A DNA stretch of 64,000 bases from Ectocarpus siliculosus (GCA_000310025.1 FN648454.1:136717-200716), one strand, 5' to 3'. Shown: positions 11,670 through 21,799, counted from the first letter of the stretch. Notes: generated by a model from the sequence alone, not told the origin. Translations and numbers: made by a program.

Positions 11670-12145
11670 TGGATGTTGAGAATATTTCAGGACACCAAAT
11701 TGTACGTGGACGCGGTGGTGTGGTAGCTGTCTTGTACCTGACTCATTGGATTGGTTTGTTGACACCGTCGTGGGAAAGGGAGTCGGATTTGCAGGAATAC
11801 AGAAAACACATTCTGCTTTACTGGTCTGGTAACGCTAGTCAGCACGTACAAGGAAACCGAGCTTATCGTAATGCTCGGATAGCTTCGGCCGACCGAGAAC
11901 TTGCTCGGAATCAGGCCGAACGTTTCATTGCTCCTGGGTACGAGTTGGTTTCGCGTGACACTTGGTTGGCTCGCTTCTCTTTTTCTGTTTTGTCTGTCGG
12001 AGCCCACATTTGGTACAAAGCTTTGGATGGACTTTGGTGGCTTGGGCAGATTAGTAGTTTCGTAACAGGCCAGTACATTGTTCGATTTTTGGACACCCCC
12101 GGCCCTCGAAAGCTTTCTCTCCCAGAGTATAGTTACTGCACGGTT
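11670..12145 (+). mobile_element. Chromodomain plus Tudor-like module at the 3' end of the gypsy fossil
   Basis: At about 11,670-11,840 the sequence reads 'VENISGHQIVRGRG', 'LYLTHWIGL', 'PSWERESDL' and 'HILLYW', a chromodomain as used by chromoviruses to target histone marks. At about 11,996-12,145 a second small beta domain follows with 'GAHIWYKALDGLWWLGQI', 'YIVRFLDTPGP' and 'LPEYSYCT', the aromatic-rich outline of a Tudor/SH3-like chromatin reader. The chromodomain is well supported. The Tudor call rests on pattern only. Two successive reader modules suggest targeted integration, by inference. Confidence 0.7.
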
Positions 12146-12380
12146 TTGGATGCTCCTTGTGGTTCTTGGTGCTTGCAAAAACACCGTATTCGTGGTTTGA
12201 CCAACCCTTCCACGGATGATGGCGTTACGTCGCGAACACCAGGCGTTGTGGCACAGCTGGCTGTTCCCCCATCTGGATCTGTGCTTTCATATAATGCCGC
12301 CTACGGGCCGCTACATGTTTTTTATGTTTTGTTCTGCATCGTACGCAGTGGTACGCTAGCGCGGTTTTGGATGGTGTGAG

Positions 12381-13553
12381 CTTCTTCTATTGTTGCAATA
12401 GTCACCCCGACCTTTGCGTGCCCAACGCGACAAACCCCATTTTGATTCAGACTGGTTCCGTCGTTGGCGATGTGATTCTCAGTAGTCATCACTGTGTGGT
12501 GTGGGGATGGTTTTGAGTATTTGTCGGGGATGAACTATTTTCTCTGACCCTACAGTAGTTGCTTTCATTTTATCTTATTTTTGTCTGATTAGGAAAGTCG
12601 CATCTTCGATCTTTATTTGAGGTTGAGTATTGGATCGAAGATAAAGTATCTGCATCTACGACTTCCCAGGGTGGGCTAAGGTAATGGAGCAACTAGTGTA
12701 TTTGCATTGTACGAGCGTTTCATGAACGTTGTATGAGCGCTTATTGGATATTTTGAATTTTCTTTGGACATGGATATTTGGCGACGTTGAGGGGTATTGA
12801 AGTAGCTTGAAGGAAGATCAAAATCCCAGCCCCGCTCCCTCACTCTCCGAGTGGGCGCTGAGCGGACCTGGTCTAAGAAGGCTAAAACAATAGATCAAAC
12901 AAAAACTGTGAGTACCCGAAGCCAGGAGCAACGAACTTGCTCCCTTCCCTCTTTTATTTCTCTCTTCCTCCATAACATGTGGGTATATTTATGTTCCTAA
13001 TGTTCACAGTAACCGGCCATGTACGAAAAAACGTATACGAGAAATTATGGAAAGTGTGAAGTGTCTGTTTGTGTGCGCGTGGTGTGGTGCGGCGGAATCT
13101 AGGTGGTGCGGCGGGTTTACAGCGGAATATATACTAAGGAAAAATAAATACACACACTGAAAGACAACCCATTCGAGATATACCCACAGTCGAACGGGAT
13201 GTGGTTGAGTCTTTTCAGTGAGTGGAGGAAAACCGGCTGGGTACTGGACTTATTTCGAGTATTTTAAAGTCTATACACTGATATATTCCGTTTGTAGAAT
13301 AATGTGCCGGCTCGCGTACTCCTTTGGTGCTGCACACACAAGCCCATCTCCACAAGCAACAGTGCGCGTTGGGGTGCCCCTGTCCCCAACTTCTCTATAT
13401 TAGGATCCCCCGATGCGTCCCCAGTGTTGCATGCTCTGCCGAAAACACGCGGAGCGTTGGGGCTGAAAACTCTTTATTATTGATCCCTCATCGCTCTGCC
13501 AGCAGCCGATATAGGTGGGGGGAGGGCGCGCCGCCAGCTCCGCCTCCTGTAGT
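12381..13553. other. AT-rich 3' flank of the gypsy element, no gene
   Basis: No coding frame is convincing. The stretch could include a 3' LTR or untranslated tail. It holds a short imperfect hairpin at about 12,602-12,648 (TCTTCGATC and GATCGAAGA) and a promoter-like AT-rich part near 13,120-13,160. No matching second LTR was found upstream of gag. Confidence 0.4.
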
Positions 13554-13862
13554 ATGTCACCAAATCTGCCCAGGGAAAACATATTGATCACCCCCGACTG
13601 GGAATCCAGGATGATCGATATTGATCATTTCAAAAAGACAAATAGTCTTTGTTCTTCGGACACGGAAGACTTGAGTAGCACTTTGTATCACGACCTATTA
13701 TGTAATGTCGAGATGAGGAAAAAAGAGTCCCTACAAGAACGCCCAGATGATGCCGAAATCATCGAACAACAAGTCTATAGGCGCGATAAGTTGAAGCTTT
13801 CCGATGCTTTACGACAAGCGACACGGGGTGAATACAAAGACTATCTGTCATTTCCTAATTAG
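13554..13862 (+). CDS. Small acidic protein of unknown function (102 aa)
   Basis: An intact 102-residue frame starts at an ATG reading MSPNLPRENIL. It is rich in acidic and basic residues, has no membrane segment or signal peptide, and ends in a charged, probably helical stretch (KLKLSDALRQATRGEYKDYL). An in-frame extension upstream reaches 13,515 but is Gly/Ala/Ser-rich and less protein-like, so the internal ATG is preferred. It converges on the membrane-protein gene with only 76 bp between their ends. Composition is AT-richer than the flanks. I do not recognise the family; it could be a host gene, an exon of one, or part of a transferred block. Confidence 0.5.
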   Translation: MSPNLPRENILITPDWESRMIDIDHFKKTNSLCSSDTEDLSSTLYHDLLCNVEMRKKESLQERPDDAEIIEQQVYRRDKLKLSDALRQATRGEYKDYLSFPN

Positions 13863-13938
13863 ACACAGAACAAAATAAATCCCAATTACTATACTATCAC
13901 ATATACTCCTACAATGTAAAGCCTACCTAATAAGAGAC

Positions 13939-15657
13939 TCAACAAACCAAGCAACAACTTCCATTATCGCCCCCCTGATAGAATTCAAAAACCCCAAATG
14001 ATTCAATGTAACCAAGGACCGGGATGATCAAAAACATGACCCCTATCACACCATAGGTATCAACATAAACCAGACCCGAAGTAGACATTTCGAAAAAAAA
14101 GAACATCCTCGTCAATCTTTTCATCCTGTGTTCAGGATCAAGTCCTTCATTGCGTAAAAGCCACGAATACATACCTCCCACTACAGCATACATAAAAAAT
14201 ACTGCAATGAACAGTATTGTTTTTATGACATGATCGTCTTCTTTTTCGCATATACATATACTGTTAAAAAACAAAAGCAGAAAAGAGAGTAGCGATCCAA
14301 CATAGTAGAAAAAATCTAGAAAATACACAAAGTCTATTTTACTCCATTTAAAAGGATTACAAGTGTCCCACATTAGGTAATGTCCATATAACCCGTTAAC
14401 CTTGGCGTTTATACCTGAGGCATTTACCCAGAGGCCTGTTTTGAAAAACAAAAACAATACCCATGGATACTGATAGAACGCAAAGAAAAAGTAAATAGAA
14501 GTATTGTTGTCGCTATCAACGACACAATATCCTTCTTCCAGAGAATCATCTTCATATCCACACGTATATGTTTTCGTGTCGTCTGTGAGGATGGGAATAA
14601 CAGCCATCATTATACTCACAATGACCGATATCAACAAGAAAAGCGATGTTTTTCTTCCTGTGATAACTACACTATTGTTGTTACCATTAGCGGGAATGAT
14701 TTCATATTCTCCGGATGGAGATATCTTGTCTGACATGTTCTTGACATACTTCTTCAAGGTATAGAAGAATCCTTGAGGAACAGGAACGGTCGTGGGAGCT
14801 ATAGAAGGAGGTGCACCAGTACCAGAAGGAGACGGAGCAATAGTAGCCGGTCTTGGTGGAAGCGGGGGGGGAGCCCCTCCAGGTCCTGATGAGTGCGGCG
14901 TAATAGTGGATGGCCTTTGTGGAAGGTGGGGAGGGACTGGTAGCTTCTTCACCTCCCTCTTCCCGGGACCACGCCCACTTTCATTGTTGAGGGCGCCGCC
15001 CCTGATGGGCCAGAGGACGCGGCCGCATCTACGTCCACGCTGCCTGTACCCGCGGCGCAGCTTGCCCCTCCCTTTCCGTCCTCGTCCATGCCCACGCCCC
15101 GCGCCACGCCTAGCGCGCCAACCCCGACCGCGCCAGCCTCGGCGGCAGCGGCGGCGGAGTCTACCGCGGCGCTCCTTGTGCCGACTGAGCCGACGGGACT
15201 TCTTGCGGCGACGCCGGGCTGAAGCAGATGAGCAACCCTCCACGGCCTCCTCTTCGACGCCCTCTTCCTTGTGTACCGCTCCCGCTGCGGTCTCCTCCTC
15301 GGGCTCTTCAGCGGGCTCACCAGAGGGCTCCTCGACGACATCCTCCACGGGCTCCCCCTCGGCACCCCCTGCTGCTTTCGTTGCAAACGCCTTCTTCCTG
15401 GCCTGCGTATACGTTACGGGGCCGCGCAATGTAAGAACGCAAAACCCAATCTCGAACCACGGTGGAACTCGGGGTACATACATTTTGTGTCTACCCCACG
15501 AAGAAATTATTACGTGGATTCTTACCATGGCGCGCTTCTCGTTCTTCTTCTTCTTCTCGCTGACCATGGTAGCTTTAGCTTTCCTCCTCATCTGTAAATT
15601 CAAGTGCGAGCAAGGCCAGCAACAGAGGCACCAAGTTGACATAAGTTTTAACTTCAA
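13939..15657 (-). CDS. Multi-pass membrane protein with an acidic, proline-rich N-terminal half
   Basis: The gene reads leftward with one intron at 15,403-15,525 (123 nt, GT-AG, phase 0). The start is uncertain: the longest frame begins at 15,657, but a later Met (MVSEKKKKNEKRAM) is equally possible. After the intron come an acidic Glu-rich part, an Arg-rich low-complexity part and a Pro-rich linker (PLPPRPATIAPSPSG). The C-terminal 280 residues hold about five hydrophobic segments, for example SLFLLISVIVSIMMAVIPIL, SIYFFFAFYQYPWVLFLFF and GVIGVMFLIIPVLGYI, and the protein ends in Cys-rich GSCCLVC. The C-terminal part is clearly AT-richer than the linker, as if two sources were joined. No family is recognised. 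It is probably an integral membrane protein. It starts 36 bp from the end of the OTU gene on the same strand. Confidence 0.6.
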   Translation of the reverse strand: MKLKLMSTWCLCCWPCSHLNLQMRRKAKATMVSEKKKKNEKRAMVRIHVIISSWGRHKMYVPRVPPWFEIGFCVLTLRGPVTYTQARKKAFATKAAGGAEGEPVEDVVEEPSGEPAEEPEEETAAGAVHKEEGVEEEAVEGCSSASARRRRKKSRRLSRHKERRGRLRRRCRRGWRGRGWRARRGAGRGHGRGRKGRGKLRRGYRQRGRRCGRVLWPIRGGALNNESGRGPGKREVKKLPVPPHLPQRPSTITPHSSGPGGAPPPLPPRPATIAPSPSGTGAPPSIAPTTVPVPQGFFYTLKKYVKNMSDKISPSGEYEIIPANGNNNSVVITGRKTSLFLLISVIVSIMMAVIPILTDDTKTYTCGYEDDSLEEGYCVVDSDNNTSIYFFFAFYQYPWVLFLFFKTGLWVNASGINAKVNGLYGHYLMWDTCNPFKWSKIDFVYFLDFFYYVGSLLSFLLLFFNSICICEKEDDHVIKTILFIAVFFMYAVVGGMYSWLLRNEGLDPEHRMKRLTRMFFFFEMSTSGLVYVDTYGVIGVMFLIIPVLGYIESFGVFEFYQGGDNGSCCLVC

Positions 15658-15693
15658 ACGGGAGCAGTATTTTCTACCATTCCTATGGAGTAC

Positions 15694-16756
15694 CTAAATT
15701 GAATCTAGACGCGCCCCTCTTATCGTACGAACACGTACCTCCGCACGCCGACGGGTTCTCGTGCTGCCAACGACGGTAGCAGCCGGGCCAGCGTCAGTTT
15801 CTTCTTCATCAACGTACGCCTCCATAAAACAAAGCGTGTCCCAATCCGAGGGGCATGGTGGGGGGCACTCCGCATCTTGAGTGACAGCGACAGCGCGGTC
15901 ATCGCCATCCATGTCTGCCTCGGCGGTGTCGGCACCGGCGGCCTCCGCGTATGTAGCCGTGGGAGATGGCGTGCTGGGAGTCGCGGCGGGGGGTGTCACG
16001 GGGGCTACTCCGGCGACGGCTCTTTTGCACTTCTCCACCAGAGCTGATGCATCCGTCGCTGGGGGGGCGCTCCTCGTGTCCTGGAGCGTTGGTGCACGAC
16101 AGAATAAAAAATGAAAAACATGTTGACAAGTCGACAACAAAAGCTCATGAGAAAATCATTTTGCATGGATAATTGAATAAGAATGTCGTATGTATGACAC
16201 TCACTCGTGGGACCACGGTCTCGTAGTGGATGCGGCCGCTCCACAGAAGGAGCACTGGTGCGCGCACGGGGCCAGTACCGTCGACTGTCTCGTACCATGA
16301 ACCACCGCGGTTCGAGATCTTGCGCACTACCTGGACTTCGATGCCAATGATCTTCGCCAGAAGCAACACTGCTCGTTCGTCGTACCACCCGCGCATCGGG
16401 TCTCCCTCTCCATCGACGTTCAGGATAGCCTCCCTGAATGCGGCAGGGGTCGTGAGATCGGCGCGGCGGGACGCTCGTGACGCCGACCCCCCCTCCACGG
16501 TCGTCCCCACGACCCAGCTGGGGGCCGAATCGTCGATGTTCCGCGCTGTCGCTTGGCGGCAAAGTCGGACCAGCTGGCGTATATGCTCGCGTAGAGCCGG
16601 AGTCGGCTGCCCCGTGAAGACACGCTCGGTGTCCTGGTGGTGCTCCCCGTTCAAGAACAGGTACCCCTGCAGTAGGGCGTAGATGGCGCACGAGCCATCG
16701 GCGAAGTTACGAAGAACCCTCCAGTACCTCGTCGATACAGTCCCAGATTTGACCAT
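15694..16756 (-). CDS. OTU-like cysteine protease
   Basis: Exon 1 (16,756-16,205) encodes 184 residues. It starts MVKSGTV and shows the OTU signature FADGSCAIYALLQGYL, with the predicted nucleophile Cys23 in D-G-S-C. A helical 'LREHIRQLVRLC' part follows, then 'WYDERAVLLLAKIIGIEVQVV' spread over a helix and strand, and finally LLLWSGRIHYETVV with the likely catalytic His177. OTU enzymes cut ubiquitin or related chains. A 124-nt GT-AG intron (16,204-16,081, phase 0) leads to exon 2, which adds about 128 residues that are Ala/Thr/Pro-rich and then acidic, with no domain I know. The whole gene looks intact. OTU proteases are common in eukaryotes and in large DNA viruses, so origin is open. Confidence 0.65.
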
Positions 16757-16839
16757 GTTTCACCTTTGATTACCAAAGGGGTCGGGGACGTGAAAGACAT
16801 AACACGGGAGGCGTGTCAATGGTTAGGTTGCGTTAGCGG

Positions 16840-17340
16840 GTGCGAGGGGTGCCTTGAAACAGAAACGTGAGACGGAATCTGAGACACGAGTGCGTGTGAG
16901 ACAGGGAAGGCACTATAGGAATCTGAGACAGGAACCTAAGACAGGGGTGTGAGTGAGACAGGGAAGGAACTATATATCTGAGGCAGGAATCTGAGACAGG
17001 AGTGCGTGTAAGACAGGAATCTGAGACAGGAATCTGAGACAGGAATCTAAGACAGGGGTGTGAGTGAGACAGGGAAGGCGCCATAGATCTGAGGCAGGAA
17101 TCTGAGACAGGAATCTGAGACCTGAGACGGGAATCCGAGACGGGGGTGTGATTGAGACAGGGAAGGCGCCATGTGATGAGGGGGTGTCTGGGAGTATGAT
17201 GGTTAGATTGAGTAAGCGATTAAGATGGTGATTAAAACCAGGGCTCGAGTTGTAGGTTGAAACAGGGATGTAGGTGAGGGAGGTGAGGGAGACTTGGCCA
17301 GGAATCTGAGACAGGAATCTGAGACAGGAATCATGTAGAA
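16840..17340. repeat. Minisatellite of 13-bp AGGAATCTGAGAC units
   Basis: AGGAATCTGAGAC and one- or two-base variants repeat in runs at about 16,865-17,135 and again at 17,298-17,335. Between them is a longer recurring block containing GGGGTGTGAGTGAGACAGGGAAGGC. The array lies immediately upstream of the OTU-like gene, so it may fall in that gene's promoter region. Open frames across it are repeat artefacts. Confidence 0.85.
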
Positions 17341-17527
17341 AGTAGATCTCTAGGCTTTACATGCACGGTCATGCACGGTTTTGAAGCAAAACTTTGATGA
17401 GACAATACCGTAGATGATGGGAATGGGTTTTGGGGGGGTTTACTTGAGTTTGGTGTGGCAATCGTGCATTTGCCACAACGTTTTAGATTGGGCAAAGGCC
17501 AAAACGGCAAGTCGTCGGTGGGGCCAA

Positions 17528-18555
17528 TTACCAAGTTTAGGCACCTTCTGTGCCCAACCACCCCGTCCTGAATACATGCTCTGAAATCGTTTTTGCCTGT
17601 TGAACATGCTCCGCCTGTGTCCTGCTGAATATGTTCTTTGCGCAGTGTCTGGCGAAGACAGTGGAGGCACAGGGCTCAAAGACTGGCAGCCAAGGACATC
17701 GCCACCGCGAGGTATGACGCTCTCTCACGTTGGGGCAGCCTGCCCCTGGCGTATCATTGTGATAAAAAACAGTGTGAGCGGGGCCATAGGCGGACAAATC
17801 GCATTACATTTCTTTTGCCGTGTGCAAAGGGTGCACTATTCGCATTGCACTGTGGATTTATATTGTTGTCCATACATCACAGCAGCCATGTGGGACTCAT
17901 CGGACAGAGCGGAGCTCCTCGCAGAAATATTGAAGCAGTTGGAAGAGACGAGGGCATCAGTCGCTCGTATTGAAAATCCACAAAAGCGATGAACTGAATA
18001 AGGCCAGGGATACACTCCCCCGTGAAACGCGTCATCCCTTAGCACACCAACGGGGGAGCGCTATCGTTTCTGTGCGCTCCCGTCACGTGTACCAAAAACT
18101 GCTAGAGCTGCGTACCGCGTGCGTGACAGAAACGTGACAAAATGTGAGAGAGGGGAGAGAGCGGGACAAACAGAGACAGGGAGACAGATATGGGCGTGGA
18201 ACACACACCTCCCTTCACTGACCTCGGCACGCTGTGCAGTGCTGCTGCTGCTGTCACTCCTGCGGCTGTTGTCTGCTCTCCGGGCTATGCGTTGTGGGGA
18301 TAGGTTTGGATTTTTGAAAAACGCACCTTCAAAGAGGTTCCCGGGGAAATACAAGTTCCGTTTCGGCTTGTACTGCTCCAAATCGGTGCCGCGGGACAGA
18401 AAGCGGCAGAGCGCCGCCATAGAGTCGGGTTCCGAGCGCGCTGGCCACAGGGGCGTATAGAGAGGACAGAAATAGGGGTGTGCGGAGAGTTTCACGTCTT
18501 GTCCGAGCCGTCGTTGCTTCAAAGCATCCATCCTCCGGGTGCCCAAAATATCCAT
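17528..18555 (+). repeat. Left arm of a large inverted repeat
   Basis: From about 17,528 to 18,555 this sequence recurs in reverse orientation at 20,096 down to 19,262. Identity looks above 90% over most of the arm. The left arm carries about 185 bp (18,166-18,350) that the right arm lacks. A stretch without stops on the plus strand of this arm matches a minus-strand stretch in the other arm, which shows that the same element is present in both directions. Confidence 0.9.
17888..17992 (+). CDS. Short conserved ORF in the inverted-repeat arm (34 aa)
   Basis: A small frame starts MWDSSDRAELLAEILKQLEE and ends after 34 residues. It is charged and leucine-spaced like a short coiled coil, and it lies about 30 bp downstream of an AT-rich TTTATATTG box. 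The same start and the first 25 or so residues are kept in the opposite arm, read leftward from 19,737, where the frame runs on longer to 19,519. It may be the first exon of a gene carried by the repeated element. No family is recognised. Confidence 0.3.
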   Translation: MWDSSDRAELLAEILKQLEETRASVARIENPQKR

Positions 18556-18645
18556 CCTCCACCGGCCGTTCGCTACAGGGTTCCGCCGAAAACACACCAA
18601 ACGCGCGGAGACAGCACACAAATAACCATACCCGGCGGAGGGGCG

Positions 18646-18945
18646 GTCAGAGAAAGAAAGAAAAGGTGTGTTTTGGGGTGACTGCACGCTGCAGTGAGGT
18701 GCCATGTCCCCTGTACCAACGACACACGCTAGAGCTAGCACGCGGTGTTGCCGTGTGGTGCGGGCGGCTGCTGATGCTGCCTTTCTCCACTGCTGGCAAG
18801 CACAGGAAACATGCTTGGGCGCACACATCCATCACCCCAAACCGGCTCTACCATTCGATCACTTCGATTCCCATCGCTCTATCTGTAGGCGTTTGTGGGC
18901 GCTACCCCCCCTCCGTACAGGAAACACGAACGGCTAAAAAAGCAA
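18646..18945 (+). repeat. Second inverted segment, left copy
   Basis: The part from GAGAAAGAAAGAAAAGGTGT through the GCTAGAGCTAGCACGCGG block to CTGCTGATGCTGC is found inverted at about 20,555-20,405. A further GGCGTTTGTGGGCGCTACC block near 18,888 matches the complement near 20,398-20,416. The partner therefore lies outside the first pair of arms, so the palindrome is not simply nested but rearranged. Confidence 0.8.
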
Positions 18946-19252
18946 GTCCTGAGAAAAGGTAATACTCTCTTATATTTTATCCCTCATCGTAGGACATTTC
19001 GTTTGGCAGGTCCCGCGAGAGCCTGCGACGGAGCAGGTAGCCGCTACCCCCTGCACAGTAAACGCAAACGGCTAGACAAAAAGCAAAGTCCTAAGAAAAG
19101 GCAATACTCTCTTGGATTTGATCCCTCATCGTAGGACATTTCGTTTGGCAGGTCCCGCGAGAGCCTGCGACGGAGCAGGTAGCCGCTACCCCCTGCACAG
19201 TAAGCACGACAACGGCTACAAAAAAGCCAAGTCCTAAGAAAAGGTAATACTT
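18946..19252 (+). repeat. Tandem units of about 140 bp inside the inverted repeat
   Basis: GTCCTGAGAAAAGGTAATACT and close variants start at about 18,946, 19,087 and 19,227. Each is followed by CTCATCGTAGGACATTTCG, GGCAGGTCCCGCGAGAGCC and GTAGCCGCTACCCCCTGCAC. The first two units are almost identical; the third is cut. The same units occur in reverse at 20,150-20,400. Confidence 0.85.
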
Positions 19253-19261
19253 ACTGCTGTA

Positions 19262-20096
19262 CCGGTGGAGGATGGATGCTTTGAAGCAACGACGGCTCGG
19301 ACAAGACGTGAAACTCTCCGCATGCCCCTATTTCTGTCCCCTCTATACGCCCCTGTGGCCAGCGCGCTCGGAACCCGACTCTATGGCGGCACTCTGCCGC
19401 TTTCTGTCTCGCGGCACCGATTTGGAGCGGTACAAGCCGAAACGGAACTTGATTTTCTCCCGCTCTCTCCCCTCTCTCACATTTTGTCACGTTTCTGTCA
19501 CGCACGCGGTACGCAGCTCTAGTAGTTTTTGGTACACGTGACGGGAGCGCAAAGAAACGATAGCATTCCCCCGGGTGTGCTAAGGGATGACGCGTGTGCA
19601 CGGGGGAGTGTATCCCTGGCCATATTCAGTTCATCGCTTTTGTGGGTTTTCAATACTATAGCGACTGATGCCCTCGTCTCTTCCAACTGCTTCAATGTCT
19701 CTGCGAGGAGCTCCGCTCTGTCCGATGAGTCCCACATGGCTGCTGTGATGTATAGACAACAATATAAATCCACAGTGCAATGCGAACAGTGCACCCTTTG
19801 CACACGGCAAAAGAAATGTAATGCGATTTGTCCGCCTATTGCCCCGCTCACACTGTTTTTTATCACAGTGATACGCGAAGGGCAGGCTGCCCCAACGTGA
19901 GAGAGCGTCATACCTCGCGGTGACGACGTCCTCGGCTGCCAGTCTTTGAGCCCTGTGCCTCCACAGTCTTCGCCAGACACTGCGCAAAGAACATATTCAG
20001 CGGGACACAGGCGGAGCATGTTCAACAGGCAAAAACGATTTCAGTGCATGTATTCAGGACGGGGCGGTTGGGCACAGAATGTGCCTAAACTTGGGT
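19262..20096 (-). repeat. Right arm of the large inverted repeat
   Basis: This is the reverse-complement partner of 17,528-18,555. It ends with the block containing GTATTCAGGACGGGGCGGTTG, which matches the start of the left arm. The centre between the arms (18,556-19,261) is not unique: it holds the second inverted segment and the 140-bp tandem units. Confidence 0.9.
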
Positions 20097-20139
20097 AAAA
20101 CCTTTTTATTGACCTCCCCGCAAGCCACAGGAGGCGGAG

Positions 20140-20560
20140 CTGCACGCGGTACCTGCCAAACGAAATGTCCTACGATAAGGGATCAGATATAAGAGAGTAT
20201 TACCTTTTCTTAGGACTTTGCTTTTTTTCTAGCCATTCGCGTTTACTGTGCAGGGGGTTGCGGCTACCTGCTCCGTCGAAGGCTCTCGCGGGACCTGCCA
20301 AACGAAATGTCCTACGATGAGGGATAAAACATAAGAGAGTATTACCTTTTCTCAGGACTTGCTTTTTTAGCCGTTCGTGTTTCCTGTACGGGGGGGGGGT
20401 AGCGCCCACAAACGCCTAAAGCAGCATCAGCAGCCGCACGCACCACACGGCAACACCGCGTGCTAGCTCTAGCGTGTGTCGTTGGTACAGGGGACATGGC
20501 ACCTCACTGCAGGGTGCAGTCACCCCAAAACACACCTTTTCTTTCTTTCTCTGATCACCC
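20140..20560 (-). repeat. Inverted copies of the 140-bp units and of the second segment
   Basis: Two reverse copies of the 140-bp unit lie at about 20,150-20,400 and are followed by the reverse copy of the 18,646-18,800 block. Overall the order is A-B-C-D-D-D-B'-A'-D'-D'-C', where primes mark inverted copies. A simple palindrome would give D'-C'-B'-A'. Either a local inversion or two independent insertions of one element in opposite directions could explain this. Confidence 0.8.
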
Positions 20561-21253
20561 CTCCCCCAGGTATGGTCGTTTTGTTTGTGTGCTGTCACAT
20601 CCATCACGATAACCCGACAGCCTTTTCCGTTCCCTTCGACGTGGGTCATCCATCATTTTGTGCTGCCATCCTTACGTACGCAACATTTGTATTTATTTCC
20701 ACCCGGGCGTCCCAGAGCTCTATGTGTGATCGAATGCGCCCTGTCCACTGCCCCTGCCCGCATGCTGCGGTGGCGATCAATTATGCCACGTCTGTGCGCA
20801 TCGCCCCTGTCCGCCCTCCGTGTTTTTTGAACTACTCTGGCGCAGGTGACACGAGAGACACGTGCAATGCGCGATCGGCAGTTCAGAGGGGTGTTGATTT
20901 GTGCAGTGTATTTTTGTACGAAACGTCCCCCGTAGATTCGAATCGTGTGTCACATGCAGTGCTCTGTAGGCAGCTTAGAGGGGGTAGGCAATCGTGACGT
21001 GAATGAGGTTAAGAAAGTTTCACGATTACTAGCCAATCAGGATTCGTGCTGAATCGTGCTGTAGTGTTTCCAAGTCGTTTTGCCCGATTGGTGTCCAGTT
21101 CAATTCCCATGGACGGCATTCAGGCGGCTGAATACAGGAGGTAGAACTGGCGCGGACATCCAATAAACGGTGTAATAAGTTTGCAGCGGATGAATATCAC
21201 CGAGGTGGCAGGAAACCCGCCACGTAATCACTGTAAGTAAGTACTGTATAGGT
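20561..21253. other. No supported gene
   Basis: Short open frames on both strands show no motif. The part near 20,595-20,660 resembles decayed sequence downstream of the inverted repeat. Confidence 0.4.
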
Positions 21254-21700
21254 TCAGGCAATCCGAGTCTTTCGATGAAGCCTCGACCGAACCCGCCTCC
21301 TCTCACCTTTGGTAGTAGTCATGGGAACTGCTGTTCGCAGATAGCAGTGTACGCGTCCTCGGGGGTGTCGGAGAGGGCCTAGGAGCCGACGGTGAAACAC
21401 GGTCGGATCTGTCAAAGGGCCTACCGGCCAGAATGTTACAGCGTGCGGGCCCGCAGTCAAGCAATGCTCCGACAAGAAACAAGGGCTTTCGACTAGTAAG
21501 CAATTTATGACGTATCCTTTTTTGGCAATATGCATATACCAATCAAAGGATGGACTACTGTAAGTTCCCGTTCGAGATATATCCAGTCTGAAGTTGGTAT
21601 TCTCCGGAGTATTGGGTTCAACAACTGCGTTCAGTAGCCATTCGTATTGAAGCATCGTTTTGCCGACAATCCTTGTCGATTGTAGTTGGCGACCGGTACC
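21254..21700 (-). CDS. Coding-like stretch of unknown function
   Basis: The minus strand is open for about 150 residues and has the varied composition of real protein rather than repeat, for example KTMLQYEWLLNAVV, SPSFDWYMHIAKKGYVINCL and FLSEHCLTAG. No family, signal peptide or membrane segment is recognised and exon borders are not clear. It may be one exon of a host gene or a decayed gene. Confidence 0.25.
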   Translation of the reverse strand, partial: GTGRQLQSTRIVGKTMLQYEWLLNAVVEPNTPENTNFRLDISRTGTYSSPSFDWYMHIAKKGYVINCLLVESPCFLSEHCLTAGPHAVTFWPVGPLTDPTVFHRRLLGPLRHPRGRVHCYLRTAVPMTTTKGERRRVRSRLHRKTRIA

Positions 21701-21799
21701 TTTCTGAGCGGCCAAGTCTCTACGGTTGTTCCTCATCTGGCCGCCACGACACCTCTGCTCGGGTTGTTCTTTCCTTGTCATCGAGGTGCAATATGCTGA

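Larger units (their letters stand above)
3800..12380 (+). mobile_element. Ty3/gypsy retroelement fossil (chromovirus-like)
   Basis: All main parts lie in the expected order on the plus strand: gag (about 3815-5200), a proline-rich linker, a NADAR domain, aspartic protease, reverse transcriptase, RNase H, a second proline/alanine-rich linker, integrase, chromodomain and a Tudor-like module. The order protease-RT-RNase H-integrase identifies Ty3/gypsy, and the terminal chromodomain points to the chromovirus branch. The element is broken, with roughly half a dozen interruptions. No LTR pair was recognised: the 5' side passes directly into an unrelated minus-strand ORF, and the 3' LTR, if present, would lie in 12,380-13,200. 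Domain motifs are still easy to read, which suggests moderate age, but without two LTRs no date can be given. Confidence 0.93.

Noticed and set aside
12381-13200. A defined 3' LTR
   Set aside because: No second copy is present upstream of gag, so its borders cannot be shown.
14792-15697. A 301-codon Pro/Arg-rich plus-strand ORF
   Set aside because: It is antisense to the membrane-protein gene in a GC-rich part with few stops. The minus-strand frame has hydrophobic segments, acidic regions and a phase-keeping intron.
17600-17992. A 130-residue protein in the left inverted-repeat arm
   Set aside because: Most of it upstream of the ATG at 17,888 is Cys/Ala/Gly-rich without motif. It is kept in both arms simply because the DNA is duplicated.
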